A stretch of 64,000 nucleotides of DNA, taken from positions 62,001 through 126,000 of the forward strand of contig NZ_JH992942.1 of the NCBI RefSeq assembly GCF_000315485.1, given 5' to 3'. Below are positions 47,031-57,781 of this stretch, piece by piece. The notes under the pieces were generated by a model, which was given only the letters and a program-made list of their open reading frames with translations, ran no database searches and was not told the DNA's origin. Position 1 is the first letter of the stretch, and the number at the start of each line of letters is the position of its first letter. The DNA comes from Bacteroides oleiciplenus YIT 12058. GTDB taxonomy: Bacteria > Bacteroidota > Bacteroidia > Bacteroidales > Bacteroidaceae. The position numbers and the translations under genes are program-made.

Positions 47031-50000
47031 ATGAAAAACAGAATCATATCTCTATTTTTTTTGCTATTTAGCACACTTCCGGCAACTGCCGAATATTTCC
47101 GTAATTTGGGCTTACAAAATGGACTATCACAACCTTCGGTTTTGAGTATTGCCCAGGATGGATTGGGACGAATGTGGTTTGGAACGCAGGAAGGTATCAA
47201 TATGTATGATGGAGAACAAATTACTTATGTCAAGGGCGAAATTACAGATGCGGATGGGGAAAAACTTTGGATTGGTAATTATGTACCTTTCATTGTTCAT
47301 GATATCGATGGCAATATTTTCTTCATAGCTGATAATAATTTGTTTGGCTATGACATTCATACCTCCACATTTAAGCAATATACGGCAGACAATGCTACTA
47401 CTGCTTTGGCTGTCTATCAGAATGAAATATGGTATGCCCGGAAAGATTCTCTTTTCGCTTACGATTGCCGACAGCATACCGCCCGGTCGAAAGTGAAACT
47501 TCCTCCTTATACCGTAAACACGCTGGCAATTAGCAAAACCAATATATATGTCGGCATGATGGAGGGAATGTATATCATTCCTCAAAACACACTCCAACCA
47601 TCCCGGTTTTTACTGGAAAATATAGATGTATATTGCATTTTCGAGAGTTCGGACGAAGAAGTGTGGATAGGCACTCGCATGCAAGGATTGTATCGGCTCA
47701 AGGATAATGTATTGCAAAAAGTTCCTTATGCACTTACCGGAAGTGCTGGTATCCGCAATATGCAGATACGTGCCTTTGTCGAGGATGATGAGCATAATAT
47801 TTGGTTTGGAACTTTCGTAGGTTTACAAAAGTATGATGTCCGGAAGCAAACCTATACACTGATACAGATACCTCAGTATGTGGGAGGCTTGAATCATCCT
47901 TCCATTTTTTCTCTTTATACTGACCAACAGGGAACTATCTGGATAGGAAGTTTCTATGGAGGAGTGAACTACTTTACTCCCGATCGCAGTGGATTTGTAC
48001 ATTATGACTACCAGGCCGGAAATCTTTCCAATCTATATTATTCATATATTGGTGAGATGACGGCTGATAAACATGGAAATCTTTGGATCAGTACTGACGG
48101 AGGAGGTTTAGGTTGCATAAATGAAAACTGGGAACTGGTACATCAATTTACAGCGGGGGGGCCGAACTCTATTCCGCATAACAATGTAAAGAGTATCTGC
48201 TATGACCGGGAGAATGACTACCTGTATATCGGAACTCACTTAGGAGGATTGTCACGTTATGATTTTCAGAAAAAAAGCTTTTATAATTATCTGGAACATC
48301 AGTTGGAAAATACTCCGGCTCCGCGCCATTTCATCTATCAGGTCAAGATGTGGAATGGTAAACTTTATCTTTCTTCCCGTGAAGGTGTTTTTCAACTCGA
48401 TCCGGTGACTAATCACTTTACGTTTCTGTTCAAACCGGAGTCTTACTGTATAAATTTTGATATTGATGCAGAAGGAAACTTCTATGCTAACCAGGCAGAC
48501 AAAGTTGTGATTGTCCCTCTTTCTGATGTTACTCAAAGAAGTACTCTCAAGCTGCAGGATATGGGCTATAAGGGCAGCATATCGCATGTACGGGTGACGA
48601 AAGACGGTGCATATATCTGTACGTTAGGAAGCGGATTACTGTTTTATGACCGGAATACCAGGAAAATGATTGTTTATAATACGGAGAACAGCACATTGCC
48701 CAGCAATTATTGTTACAATGTGAAACAGACTGCCAGCAATAAGTTTATCCTTACCGGAGACCGGGGAATCATACTTTTTGATCCGAAAGAGCAGTCATTT
48801 ACCAGCTTGGGACAGAAAGAAGTCTATCTCAAGGCTCCGATCATCCGGGATTGCGGGATTTATGTCTCTTCAGACAATAAAATCTATATTGGAGATACCA
48901 AAGGGGTTACTCTTTTGGCGGAAGAAGAATTTCATGCTTCCCAGGTAGAGATAAGTTCTCTTTATTTCTCCACTCTTCATGTTAACAATCGGTTGATAGA
49001 ACCGTCACCTGAAAATAAAATACTCACTGCAGCGCTTCCTTTTGCGAAGAAGCTAATGCTGGATACTGAGGAAAATAATCTGCTTATCAAGTTTGCCCAT
49101 TCTGATTATCAGAACAAATATGCGCAGCAAGGCTTTGAATATAAATTGGAAGGATTGGATAAAGTCTGGACATTTACTCCGACTCCGGAGGCCAGATATA
49201 CGAATCTCGATCCGGGTGAGTATACGCTTTATGTGCGTATGGCGCATGCTTCCAGCCAGCCCCCCATTCAATTGGCTATTCACATTGCAACTCCTTGGTA
49301 TGCCACCTGGTGGGCATGGATATTCTATTTGATTACAATTGTTTCGGGCATCACTTACTATGCCCGAAACCGGTTGGCAAAACAGGCTTTGGCGCAATCT
49401 CTGGAAAAGGAGCGCATCGAGAAACAGCATATAGAAGAAATGAATCATGCCAAGCTGGTATTCTTTACTAATGTGAGTCACGAATTCCGTACTCCCTTGA
49501 CACTGATTGTCAGCCATATTGATACTTTGTTGCAAAATCAGATGCTTCCTCCGCAAGTATACAACAAGGTATTGAAAATAAAGCAGAGTGCACAGCAGAT
49601 GACTAATTTGGTTTCCGAGCTTCTGGACTTCAGGCGATTTACCCAGAATCGCTTTATATTGCAAATAGAGAAGCGGGATATAGGGAAATTCCTGAAAGAG
49701 ATATTTCTTTCGTTCAGTGACTTTGCACATCAACGTAACATTTGCTATGATTTTCAGTGCAATCCGGTGGAGATAGTGTGCTGGTTTGATGCTAAGCAAT
49801 TAGAGAAAGTATTTTTTAATTTGCTTTCAAATGCCTTTAAATATACCCCTGACGGAGGGAAAATAGGTATGATAATTGCCACTGATAACAGTAATGTGAA
49901 GATACAGATTTGCGATACTGGTAGTGGCATCTCAGATTTGGATTCCGCCCGTATTTTCGACCGCTTTTATCAGGGCAGGAATCAGAAGGGAAACGAACAA

Positions 50001-51047
50001 TCTCCAGGTACAGGCATCGGTTTGGCTTTGACCAAAAGCATCGTAGAAAAACATCATGGGGCAATTTCTGTAGAAAGTGAGGTAGGGAAGGGCAGCACTT
50101 TTACAATTACTTTATCGCTCAACATGAGTATCTATCAGGAAGACGAACATATTCAATTTGTTGATAGTGTATCTGATATGATGACTACTACAGGACCATT
50201 GTTAGGCGAGAAAATAGCCTCTTTTTATGAAGTGCCTGTACCGGAAGACTCACTATTGCAGGAAACGGCAAAGGAGAACGACAGGAAACTGTTGCTGGTG
50301 GAAGACAATAAAGAACTGCTGCAAATCTTGAAACAGCTTTTTGAACCTTTCTATCAAGTCTACCTGGCAAATAATGGAAAAGAAGGGCTTGCTCAAGCCT
50401 ACGAGCATAAGCCGAATCTGATTATATCAGATATTATGATGCCTGAAATGACTGGAATTGAAATGTGCCTGCAAATAAAGAATAATGTTGATTTGTGTCA
50501 TATTCCTATTATTCTGCTTACTGCGCTCAACAATACGGAGCAGAGCATTGAGGGGCTGAATCGTGGGGCGGATGACTATATAAGCAAACCTTTCAATGCA
50601 CAGTTGCTTTTGGCAAGAGCTAATAATCTGGTAAGGAACAGATTGCTGATACAACATCAACTTCGTAAGAAACCTCTGTCGGAAATTGATTTGACCAGCA
50701 TTAATCCGCTGGATCAGGAGATGTTGCGCAAAACGTCACAAATCATTGAGGAACATATTGATGATCCTGATTTTGATATACCGGAATTGTGTAAGGAAGT
50801 TGGTATAGGTCGCTCTTTGCTGTATTCCAAATTTAAAGCTTTGACGGGCATGACTCCTAATAACTTTGTGCTCAATTACCGCTTGAAATATGCTGCAACT
50901 CTTCTTCGCCGATATGCTGATTTGCCGATTGCGGAGGTAAGCGATCGCTGTGGATTCAGTTCGCCGGTGTATTTCAGCCGTTGTTTCAAAAATCAGTACG
51001 GATGTACGCCACAGAGTTATCAGAAAAGAAAAGATTCGGAGATTTAG
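47031..51047 (+). CDS. Hybrid two-component system sensor/regulator (HTCS)
   Basis: This 1,338-residue inner-membrane protein has a signal peptide (IISLFFLLFSTLPATA). Two seven-blade-type Reg_prop propellers span about residues 25-650 (repeats such as MWFGTQEGIN, IWIGSFYGGV, LWISTDGGG). A Y_Y_Y domain lies at about 690-755 and a transmembrane helix at about 758-785. HisKA has His817 in NVSHEFRTPL; HATPase has LLSNAFKYTPDGG, DTGSGIS and GTGIGLAL. The receiver has Asp1134 in LIISDIMMPE, and the C-terminal AraC-type DNA-binding domain includes DIPELCKEVGIGRSLLYSKF. HTCS proteins sense a periplasmic oligosaccharide and activate their linked Sus locus. The most likely target is the SusCD/phosphoesterase locus immediately downstream; the xylanase gene upstream is the other candidate. 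Confidence 0.96.
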   Translation: MKNRIISLFFLLFSTLPATAEYFRNLGLQNGLSQPSVLSIAQDGLGRMWFGTQEGINMYDGEQITYVKGEITDADGEKLWIGNYVPFIVHDIDGNIFFIADNNLFGYDIHTSTFKQYTADNATTALAVYQNEIWYARKDSLFAYDCRQHTARSKVKLPPYTVNTLAISKTNIYVGMMEGMYIIPQNTLQPSRFLLENIDVYCIFESSDEEVWIGTRMQGLYRLKDNVLQKVPYALTGSAGIRNMQIRAFVEDDEHNIWFGTFVGLQKYDVRKQTYTLIQIPQYVGGLNHPSIFSLYTDQQGTIWIGSFYGGVNYFTPDRSGFVHYDYQAGNLSNLYYSYIGEMTADKHGNLWISTDGGGLGCINENWELVHQFTAGGPNSIPHNNVKSICYDRENDYLYIGTHLGGLSRYDFQKKSFYNYLEHQLENTPAPRHFIYQVKMWNGKLYLSSREGVFQLDPVTNHFTFLFKPESYCINFDIDAEGNFYANQADKVVIVPLSDVTQRSTLKLQDMGYKGSISHVRVTKDGAYICTLGSGLLFYDRNTRKMIVYNTENSTLPSNYCYNVKQTASNKFILTGDRGIILFDPKEQSFTSLGQKEVYLKAPIIRDCGIYVSSDNKIYIGDTKGVTLLAEEEFHASQVEISSLYFSTLHVNNRLIEPSPENKILTAALPFAKKLMLDTEENNLLIKFAHSDYQNKYAQQGFEYKLEGLDKVWTFTPTPEARYTNLDPGEYTLYVRMAHASSQPPIQLAIHIATPWYATWWAWIFYLITIVSGITYYARNRLAKQALAQSLEKERIEKQHIEEMNHAKLVFFTNVSHEFRTPLTLIVSHIDTLLQNQMLPPQVYNKVLKIKQSAQQMTNLVSELLDFRRFTQNRFILQIEKRDIGKFLKEIFLSFSDFAHQRNICYDFQCNPVEIVCWFDAKQLEKVFFNLLSNAFKYTPDGGKIGMIIATDNSNVKIQICDTGSGISDLDSARIFDRFYQGRNQKGNEQSPGTGIGLALTKSIVEKHHGAISVESEVGKGSTFTITLSLNMSIYQEDEHIQFVDSVSDMMTTTGPLLGEKIASFYEVPVPEDSLLQETAKENDRKLLLVEDNKELLQILKQLFEPFYQVYLANNGKEGLAQAYEHKPNLIISDIMMPEMTGIEMCLQIKNNVDLCHIPIILLTALNNTEQSIEGLNRGADDYISKPFNAQLLLARANNLVRNRLLIQHQLRKKPLSEIDLTSINPLDQEMLRKTSQIIEEHIDDPDFDIPELCKEVGIGRSLLYSKFKALTGMTPNNFVLNYRLKYAATLLRRYADLPIAEVSDRCGFSSPVYFSRCFKNQYGCTPQSYQKRKDSEI

Positions 51048-51075
51048 GCACGGATTACACGTAATCTGCGCCTAA
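51044..51075. terminator. Convergent hairpin between HTCS and alkaline phosphatase
   Basis: A 15-bp stem with two mismatches (TTAGGCACGGATTAC paired with GTAATCTGCGCCTAA) has a 2-nt loop and overlaps the HTCS stop codon. No long U-tract follows. It probably ends both converging transcripts. Confidence 0.5.
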
Positions 51076-51092
51076 GATAAATTCAAAATCAT

Positions 51093-52514
51093 TTAGAAAT
51101 CTATAGGGTATCCGGCAGCCTGAGCAATTTTTGTAGGTATCTCTGTGTTATCTATACGGCCTTGGAACAAATCTGCCCCTGCTCCAATGGCAAATACCGG
51201 AACATAACCGGCTGAATGTCCTCCGCTGGTCCAGCCTACGAGAGCTATTTCATTGATAATACGTTTAGCCTCCGATGCTATCGGTTCGTCTTGTGCATAT
51301 TCGCTCTTTTCCAGCTTCATCTCCTGATGCATCAGGCTTTTTTCATAAACCGTCTTCAATCGGGCTTCCTGCTCGGTAGTTAGTTCTATCTTATCCCAGA
51401 AACTGAAATTGTCTTTCAAGGCCTGTCGTATAGCTTCCCAACTCACTTGATTGTTGGTCTTGGCGCGCATTTCGTTAACGATGCGGGTGAAGCCATTTTC
51501 GCTGACTTTTTGGTTTTTCAATACCTGTAGATTCAGGTCGTAAGTACCTGTTCCCAGTACAAAGCCTCCGGTTTCGTGATCGGCTGTGACAACTATCAGC
51601 GTTTCATCCGAATGTTGCGAATAAAACTCATAAGCTATCTTGATGGCATTGTCGAAGTCTATTACTTCGTGAAATGTGGTTGCGGCATCATTGCTGTGGC
51701 AGGCCCAGTCAATTCTTCCTCCTTCCACCATCAGGAAAAAGCCTTTGGATGAATCTTTCGACAAGAAATTGATGGCGGAACGAGTGATGTCCTGAAGAGT
51801 CATATCCCCCTTCTTACGGTCGATGGCATAAGGAATGGCTACAAATTCACGTTTAGAGGCTTCTTCAGTTTGCAGTAGGAGCATCTTATCAGCTTTTTTG
51901 CTCTGTTTTAGATAATCTTTATAACCGCGTGCGATGGTATATCCGTTTTTGCTGGCCATCTCATATAAGTTTTCAGTTGTGGGATTGTTCTTGTCCGTTG
52001 CATCCCGGAAGTCGGAACCGGCATAGAAATCGAAGCCGGTCTTATATAAGTCTTTTCCAATCTCGTGATAAAGGGTACGCTTAGCGGCATGTGCGTAAAA
52101 GGCTCCGGGAGTTGCATGGTTGACGGTGACGCTGGTGGCAATGCCCACCCGGCAGCCTTTATTCTTTGCCCATACAGCTACACTGCTAATTGGAGTTTCC
52201 TGATCCTTCAATACGCCAATAGCGTTGTTTTTAGTCTTACGGCCGGTGGCAAGTGCTGTACCTGCGGCAGCCGAGTCTGTAACCCTGTTTGTGGCCGAGT
52301 TGGTAATTGCGACAGTAGAATAGGGGAACTGAGTAAATAGCAAAGGGGAAATTCCCATTTTTCCTTCCAGTTCTGCCTGATAGATTTCTGTACCTTGCAC
52401 TTGGTTGACACCCATTCCGTCGCCAATAAAGTAGAATACATATTTGGCTTGTTGTGCATAACTCCAGCAGATGGATAAGACCATCAAGAGTAATAAAGAT
52501 GAAAGTTTTCTCAT
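51093..52514 (-). CDS. Alkaline phosphatase (PhoA superfamily), exported
   Basis: This 473-residue enzyme has a signal peptide (SLLLLMVLSICWSYAQ). Metal ligand Asp32 lies in FIGDGMG, the nucleophile Ser81 in RVTDSAAAGTALATG, then VEGGRIDWACHSND, VVTADHETGGFV and SGGHSAGYVP. All are standard alkaline phosphatase blocks. It hydrolyses phosphomonoesters in the periplasm. It is divergently transcribed from the SusC gene and would suit the final dephosphorylation of products made by the two predicted phosphodiesterases of the locus. Confidence 0.94.
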   Translation of the reverse strand: MRKLSSLLLLMVLSICWSYAQQAKYVFYFIGDGMGVNQVQGTEIYQAELEGKMGISPLLFTQFPYSTVAITNSATNRVTDSAAAGTALATGRKTKNNAIGVLKDQETPISSVAVWAKNKGCRVGIATSVTVNHATPGAFYAHAAKRTLYHEIGKDLYKTGFDFYAGSDFRDATDKNNPTTENLYEMASKNGYTIARGYKDYLKQSKKADKMLLLQTEEASKREFVAIPYAIDRKKGDMTLQDITRSAINFLSKDSSKGFFLMVEGGRIDWACHSNDAATTFHEVIDFDNAIKIAYEFYSQHSDETLIVVTADHETGGFVLGTGTYDLNLQVLKNQKVSENGFTRIVNEMRAKTNNQVSWEAIRQALKDNFSFWDKIELTTEQEARLKTVYEKSLMHQEMKLEKSEYAQDEPIASEAKRIINEIALVGWTSGGHSAGYVPVFAIGAGADLFQGRIDNTEIPTKIAQAAGYPIDF

Positions 52515-52811
52515 AATATTTATTTTTAGTGATTTGTTTGAGTCTTTGAAATATTATTGCTGCAATATTAGTGCTATTTAATAGGACCGGATTGTAATAT
52601 TGTACAGAATGTATATGATTATTGTCGGGATGATTTTTACAAAGATGTGACATTGAAATAGAAATGACATGTATATCTATGAAAATTTTCCTGAATCCTA
52701 TTAAAAATGTCCACGGATAATTTTCATTGTTTCTTTGGACGATTTGGATAATGCCTATAAGGTGAAAAGGCGTAAACTTGCAGCGTTAATAACAACTAAT
52801 CTTTAGTACTT
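52515..52811. promoter_or_regulatory. Divergent regulatory region, alkaline phosphatase / susC
   Basis: This is a 297-bp AT-rich region. For susC, TAAACTTG (52773-52780) is a one-mismatch -7 box. TTTGGA occurs twice, at 52734 and 52743. ATTTTC occurs at 52685 and 52710 on either side of GTCCACGGA. These could be HTCS-binding elements, but none is convincing by eye. Confidence 0.35.
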
Positions 52812-55800
52812 ATGAAAAGAAACCTCAAACATTGCAGCTCTCTTCCCAAAAGAATGGTATTGGGAGCATCGCTAGCTTTAATTGCTACCGGATCATTATG
52901 GGCGACAGGAACCAATTCTACATCACCCCATGCTGATATGGTAGAGAGTATCACACAACAAAAAACGATTAAAGGCAAAGTACTGGATGTACAGGGTGAA
53001 CCGATTATCGGCGCTAATGTAATTATAAAAGGTACAAGCAATGGAGTCATTACAGATATTGATGGAAATTTCACGCTTGACAATGTACCGCTCGGCAGTG
53101 TTGTTCAGATTTCTTATATTGGATATCTGACTAAAGAAGTTAAAATTACCGGCAATACTACAGAGCTGAAAATAGCTTTGACGGAAGATGCACAGTCACT
53201 GGATGAAGTCGTGGTTGTAGGATATGGTTCTGAAAAGAAGGTAAACCTGACGGGCTCTGTCGCCAATATCAATATGGCGGAAATGAGCGAAAGTCGTCCG
53301 ATTACAGATGTATCACAGGGATTGGCGGGTATGGCTGCCGGTGTGCAGGTAACTTCCAGTTCAAACAAACCGGGTGATAACACGGCGTCTATAATGATTC
53401 GTGGCCAAGGAACCCTGAATAATTCGGCGCCACTTGTCATTATTGATGGAGTAGAAGGCTCATTAAACAGCGTACAACCTCAGGATATTGAGAATCTCTC
53501 GGTTCTGAAAGATGCTGCATCAGCAGCTATTTATGGTTCGAGAGCTGCTAATGGTGTTATTTTGATTACTACACGCAGCGGTAAGCAGGGTAAGACAAAA
53601 GTTGATTACAATGGTTATCTTTCTTGGGAGTCTGTAGGAAAAACCTTTGATTTAGTGTCTAACTATGCTGATTACATGGAATTGATTAATGAAGGTTTTT
53701 CCAATTCAAACTTGCCAACCAAATACTCGGATGATGCCATCAAATTGTGGCGTGCCAATGAAGGAAAAGATGCGTTGAAATATCCAAATACAAGTCTGAT
53801 GGATGAGTTGTTTAAAACATCTTTGAGTAACAACCATAGTGTTTCAATTAGCGGTGGTTCGGATAAAGTCAAGTTTTATACTTCTTTTGGCTTCCTGCAC
53901 TCACCGGGGGTGATGGATAATTCTGGTTATAAAAAGACGCAAGCACGCGTTAATCTGGACATTGACGTAACTTCCTGGTTGAAGATCGGAACTAATATTA
54001 ATGGATATGTATCTTTTACGGAGCAGGGTACGAATAAAATGGAAGATGTCTTTACTTACGCTGCCGCTACTTCTCCGGGTATGGTGTTTCGTGCTCCTGA
54101 TGGTCGGTTGGGTTCTGTAAATAATGACCAGGACGATGCTCAGAATGCAGCCAATAATCCTATTTATCGTTTATATAATACTGCGGGAGATATCCAAGAA
54201 CGGTATGTGAAAAGCCGTTTTTACGGAACATTGACTCCTTTCAAAGGATTTACGCTGACTGGATCATTCAACTATATGTATCGTAATAAGACGGATGATG
54301 CTAAACCGGTATTTCTGGAGCAATGGAATTTCCTGAACGATGTGGTGGCTTCTACCGGCATTGGTAAAACTCACATCATGAACAGTGATTACAAATGGAA
54401 TGACTATCTGATGGATGTGACCGCTGCTTATCAGAATAAGGTTTCCAAACTGGATTATAGCATTATGGTGGGAGCTAGTCAGGAATTGTTCCGCTATAAG
54501 TGGTTCAAGACAACCAAGCAGGACTTGCTGGATCCGGGACTGGGAGTGATTGATGGCGCCACCGGAGCTGCTTCGTCTTCAGGTAATACGGTGGAATGGG
54601 TGATGCGTTCTTACTTTAGTCGACTGAAATTGAACTGGGATAACAAATATCTGTTTGAAGTGAATCTCCGCGCTGATGGTTCTTCCCGTTTTATGGAGGG
54701 TAACCGTTGGGGATATTTCCCTTCAGCTTCCGCTGCTTGGAGAATCAGTGAAGAACCTTTTGTGAAAGATTTATCGGAGAAACTGACATTGAGTAATCTG
54801 AAACTACGCGCTTCGTATGGTGTGTTGGGTAACAATGCGTTGAGAAGTAAGAATGCGGATATTGAAGGTAATTATGATGCTCAATCTTTATATTCGGCAT
54901 CCAACTATATCCTGAATAATAATATAGCTACCGGAGTGGCTATGCAGGCTATTCCTAATGGAAACCTGACTTGGGAAAAGACGAAAATCTTTAATGTAGG
55001 GGTGGATTTCGGTTTGGCAAATAACCGTTTTACCGGTACGGTCGAATATTTCCATAAAAAGACGGAAGATATCCTGATTGATCTTCCGGCTCCGCTTGTG
55101 AACGGAAATGCAACTATCCCAAGACAAAATGCAGGCATAGTGGTAAACAAAGGTGTGGAGATTAGTTTGGGCTGGCAAGATAAGATAAAGGATTTCTCTT
55201 ATTTCGTGAATGGTAATATCACTTTTATAAACAACAAGGTAACCAAGTTCAAGGGCAATGAAAGTGCTATTACTAATGCTGATATGATTAAAGAAGGTTA
55301 TTCGATAAATGTTCAGTATGGCTATGTTGTTGACCGCATTGTGCAGACACAGCAGGATTTGGACTTTGTGCAGCAGTTAGTGGATAATACTCCGATTGAT
55401 CCAAGTACAGGCAAGCCTAAAAAAACATTTCCCTCTAATCGTCCGGAACTGGGAGACTTGCTATATAAAGATTTGAATGGTGACGGTGTGATTAATGATG
55501 ATGACCGTACGATTATCGGTAATGGAGCTACTCCGAAATGTACTTTCGGCTTGAACTTGGGAGGGGCTTATAAAGGTTTCGATTTCTCTGTTCTCTTACA
55601 GGGGGTCACCGGAGTGGAAACTTATTGGCTGGATAATTATTTTCGTCCGGTTGTTCGACACAGTTATCAGCTCAACAAGAAGATAGCAGATGGTCGTTGG
55701 TATGAAGGTATTCAGGGATCAGCTCGCTATCCCCGCTTACTGGAATTCAGTGATAACCGGAATACATTGATTAGTGACTTCTGGATTCAGAATAGATCAT

Positions 55801-56003
55801 TCCTTAAAATTAAGAATATCCAGTTAGGATACACCTTTACGAGAACGGCGTTCCCATCTCTGCCTATAGAGCGTGTGAGAATCTACGGTAGCTTAGAGAA
55901 CTTCTTTACGTTTACCAAATATGATGGTCTGGACCCGGAAGTCTCTGGCGTCGACTACCCTTCTATGAGACAGGCTGTTATTGGAGTTAATCTTTCATTT
56001 TAA
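52812..56003 (+). CDS. SusC/RagA-type TonB-dependent transporter of the phosphodiester locus
   Basis: This 1,063-residue protein has a long N-terminal export region (GASLALIATGSLWATG). A CarboxypepD-reg-like domain lies at about residues 55-135 (IKGKVLDVQGEPIIGANVII). The plug shows EVVVVGYGSEKKVNLTGSV and SAAIYGSRAANGVILITT, and the barrel ends QAVIGVNLSF. There is no STN domain, so control by the adjacent HTCS rather than by sigma/FecR is expected. susD follows after 11 bp. The only nearby glycosidase is the GH2 part of the fusion gene at the end of the locus. Confidence 0.95.
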   Translation: MKRNLKHCSSLPKRMVLGASLALIATGSLWATGTNSTSPHADMVESITQQKTIKGKVLDVQGEPIIGANVIIKGTSNGVITDIDGNFTLDNVPLGSVVQISYIGYLTKEVKITGNTTELKIALTEDAQSLDEVVVVGYGSEKKVNLTGSVANINMAEMSESRPITDVSQGLAGMAAGVQVTSSSNKPGDNTASIMIRGQGTLNNSAPLVIIDGVEGSLNSVQPQDIENLSVLKDAASAAIYGSRAANGVILITTRSGKQGKTKVDYNGYLSWESVGKTFDLVSNYADYMELINEGFSNSNLPTKYSDDAIKLWRANEGKDALKYPNTSLMDELFKTSLSNNHSVSISGGSDKVKFYTSFGFLHSPGVMDNSGYKKTQARVNLDIDVTSWLKIGTNINGYVSFTEQGTNKMEDVFTYAAATSPGMVFRAPDGRLGSVNNDQDDAQNAANNPIYRLYNTAGDIQERYVKSRFYGTLTPFKGFTLTGSFNYMYRNKTDDAKPVFLEQWNFLNDVVASTGIGKTHIMNSDYKWNDYLMDVTAAYQNKVSKLDYSIMVGASQELFRYKWFKTTKQDLLDPGLGVIDGATGAASSSGNTVEWVMRSYFSRLKLNWDNKYLFEVNLRADGSSRFMEGNRWGYFPSASAAWRISEEPFVKDLSEKLTLSNLKLRASYGVLGNNALRSKNADIEGNYDAQSLYSASNYILNNNIATGVAMQAIPNGNLTWEKTKIFNVGVDFGLANNRFTGTVEYFHKKTEDILIDLPAPLVNGNATIPRQNAGIVVNKGVEISLGWQDKIKDFSYFVNGNITFINNKVTKFKGNESAITNADMIKEGYSINVQYGYVVDRIVQTQQDLDFVQQLVDNTPIDPSTGKPKKTFPSNRPELGDLLYKDLNGDGVINDDDRTIIGNGATPKCTFGLNLGGAYKGFDFSVLLQGVTGVETYWLDNYFRPVVRHSYQLNKKIADGRWYEGIQGSARYPRLLEFSDNRNTLISDFWIQNRSFLKIKNIQLGYTFTRTAFPSLPIERVRIYGSLENFFTFTKYDGLDPEVSGVDYPSMRQAVIGVNLSF

Positions 56004-56014
56004 ATTGATGTTTT

Positions 56015-57757
56015 ATGAAAAAGTATAGAATAATATTAGGTGCATTTGTTGCATCAATGTGCTTGAATAGTTGTTATGATCTGGACAGGTATCCGGCCGA
56101 CCAAATAAGCGATGGCATCTTCTGGCAAACGGAAACTCATGCCAAACAAGGAATGATGGGAGTATATGCAGCTCTCAGAGAAGATAATGCTTTTGGAATG
56201 AGATTTGCTTATGATTGTATGTCGGATATAGGGGTGGGATATGATTCTCAGGGTTTCGGACCGGTAATCTTAGGTACTTATAATGATCGGCATGCCTTAG
56301 TGGAGGATAAATGGAAGTCCCTTTACGACGGGGTGATGAGAGCCAATCTGGTGCTACAGAAGGTACCTGGGATAGAAAGTATGAGTGAAGAACTTAAAAG
56401 CCAGTATTTGGCAGAAGCCAGATTTTTGCGTGCCTTGTATTATTTCGAACTCTATAATTTCTATGGAGCATTGCCGCTATATGACGAAAGTGTAAACTTG
56501 AGTACAGATTATAATGACTTAAAGAAGCCCAGAAGCTCTGAAGAGCAAGTCGTGCAGTTCATCCTTGCTGACTTGGATGCCGCTGTTAATAGTAATCTTC
56601 CTGTAAAGAGGATACAAGATGACTATGGGCGCGTGACACTGGGAGCCGCTTATGCGTTGCGTGGAAAAGTATATCTGTATACGAAAGAGTATGCAAAAGC
56701 CGCCAAGGACTTCGAGGAAATTATATTGGATCCGTCGGGCAGAGGATATAATTACTCTTTGTATGCTGATTATGCTAAGTTATTCACTTCGGAAGGCGAT
56801 CAAAGCGATGAAATGATTTTCGCTATTCAGAACTCAGGAGGTGTAGGCAAGGATTATGGTATGCCAATGACTTTCTATATGGGTAGCCGTGCTACGTATG
56901 GCAGTTGCTGGAATGTCGTGCTACCGTCCGCTACGTTGGTGGGCATGTATGAGTATAAGGATGGCAAACCTTTTGATTGGGAAGAAGTTATTCCAGGATT
57001 CAGCAGTACGGACGTGAAGGACAAAACCTTTGTATCGGTACTTGCAGAAGGAGGTAAAACGGTTGCGTCTTATCCCGAATACAAGGACAAGTTGCTCGAG
57101 ATGTATCCGAAACGTGACCCGAGAATGAGTGAAACCATCATTATGCCTTATACCACTTATCCGGGGTGGGTAAATAATCAGCCTAAGACTTGTGAGTTTA
57201 TAATTGCCCGGAACATAGCTCCGAATGAAACAAACGGCTTTATTCGATTGAGTCCTGCCAGAACAGAGTCGTACATTTTCCGGAAATTTGTACCCGAAGG
57301 TAATATGAATGGAGAGATAAATAATAGGGAACATACTCCTATTAACTTTCCAATACTCCGTCTGGCAGATGTGTTCCTAATGTATGCAGAGTGCAAGAAT
57401 GAGTTGAATGACCAAGCTACGGCAGTAGAATATATTAATAAAGTGCGCCAACGCCCTTCTACCAATATGCCTGCTATCAACAGTGGTCCTGCATGGCTGA
57501 AAGCTTCTTCTAAAGAAGAGGTATTGACACGCATCAAACACGAAAGAGCCGTTGAACTTATTGCGGAAGGACATCGTTGGTTCGATCTTCGTCGCTGGGG
57601 TGTTGCCTTGGAAGTATTGCCGGGAGACGTATACGGAATAACCGGACGAAGACTGGTAACTCGCGTATTCACAGAGAAAGATTTGTTGTGGCCCGTACCG
57701 GGAGTCGAAATTGAAAGGAATCCGGATTTGAAACCTAATAATCCGGGGTGGAATTAA
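56015..57757 (+). CDS. SusD/RagB-type surface lipoprotein of the phosphodiester locus
   Basis: This 580-residue protein has a lipoprotein signal (LGAFVASMCLNSCYDLD, Cys20). Canonical SusD elements are YLAEARFLRALYYFELYNFYG, here in its two halves of 20 residues or fewer, LRLADVFLMYAECKNELN and RIKHERAVELIAEGHRWFDL. It binds ligand at the cell surface with the SusC encoded 11 bp upstream. The gene after it encodes a phosphodiesterase-like lipoprotein at the position where surface glycan-binding proteins or enzymes usually lie. Confidence 0.95.
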   Translation: MKKYRIILGAFVASMCLNSCYDLDRYPADQISDGIFWQTETHAKQGMMGVYAALREDNAFGMRFAYDCMSDIGVGYDSQGFGPVILGTYNDRHALVEDKWKSLYDGVMRANLVLQKVPGIESMSEELKSQYLAEARFLRALYYFELYNFYGALPLYDESVNLSTDYNDLKKPRSSEEQVVQFILADLDAAVNSNLPVKRIQDDYGRVTLGAAYALRGKVYLYTKEYAKAAKDFEEIILDPSGRGYNYSLYADYAKLFTSEGDQSDEMIFAIQNSGGVGKDYGMPMTFYMGSRATYGSCWNVVLPSATLVGMYEYKDGKPFDWEEVIPGFSSTDVKDKTFVSVLAEGGKTVASYPEYKDKLLEMYPKRDPRMSETIIMPYTTYPGWVNNQPKTCEFIIARNIAPNETNGFIRLSPARTESYIFRKFVPEGNMNGEINNREHTPINFPILRLADVFLMYAECKNELNDQATAVEYINKVRQRPSTNMPAINSGPAWLKASSKEEVLTRIKHERAVELIAEGHRWFDLRRWGVALEVLPGDVYGITGRRLVTRVFTEKDLLWPVPGVEIERNPDLKPNNPGWN

Positions 57758-57781
57758 TAATTGAATTAAAAATATATGTTT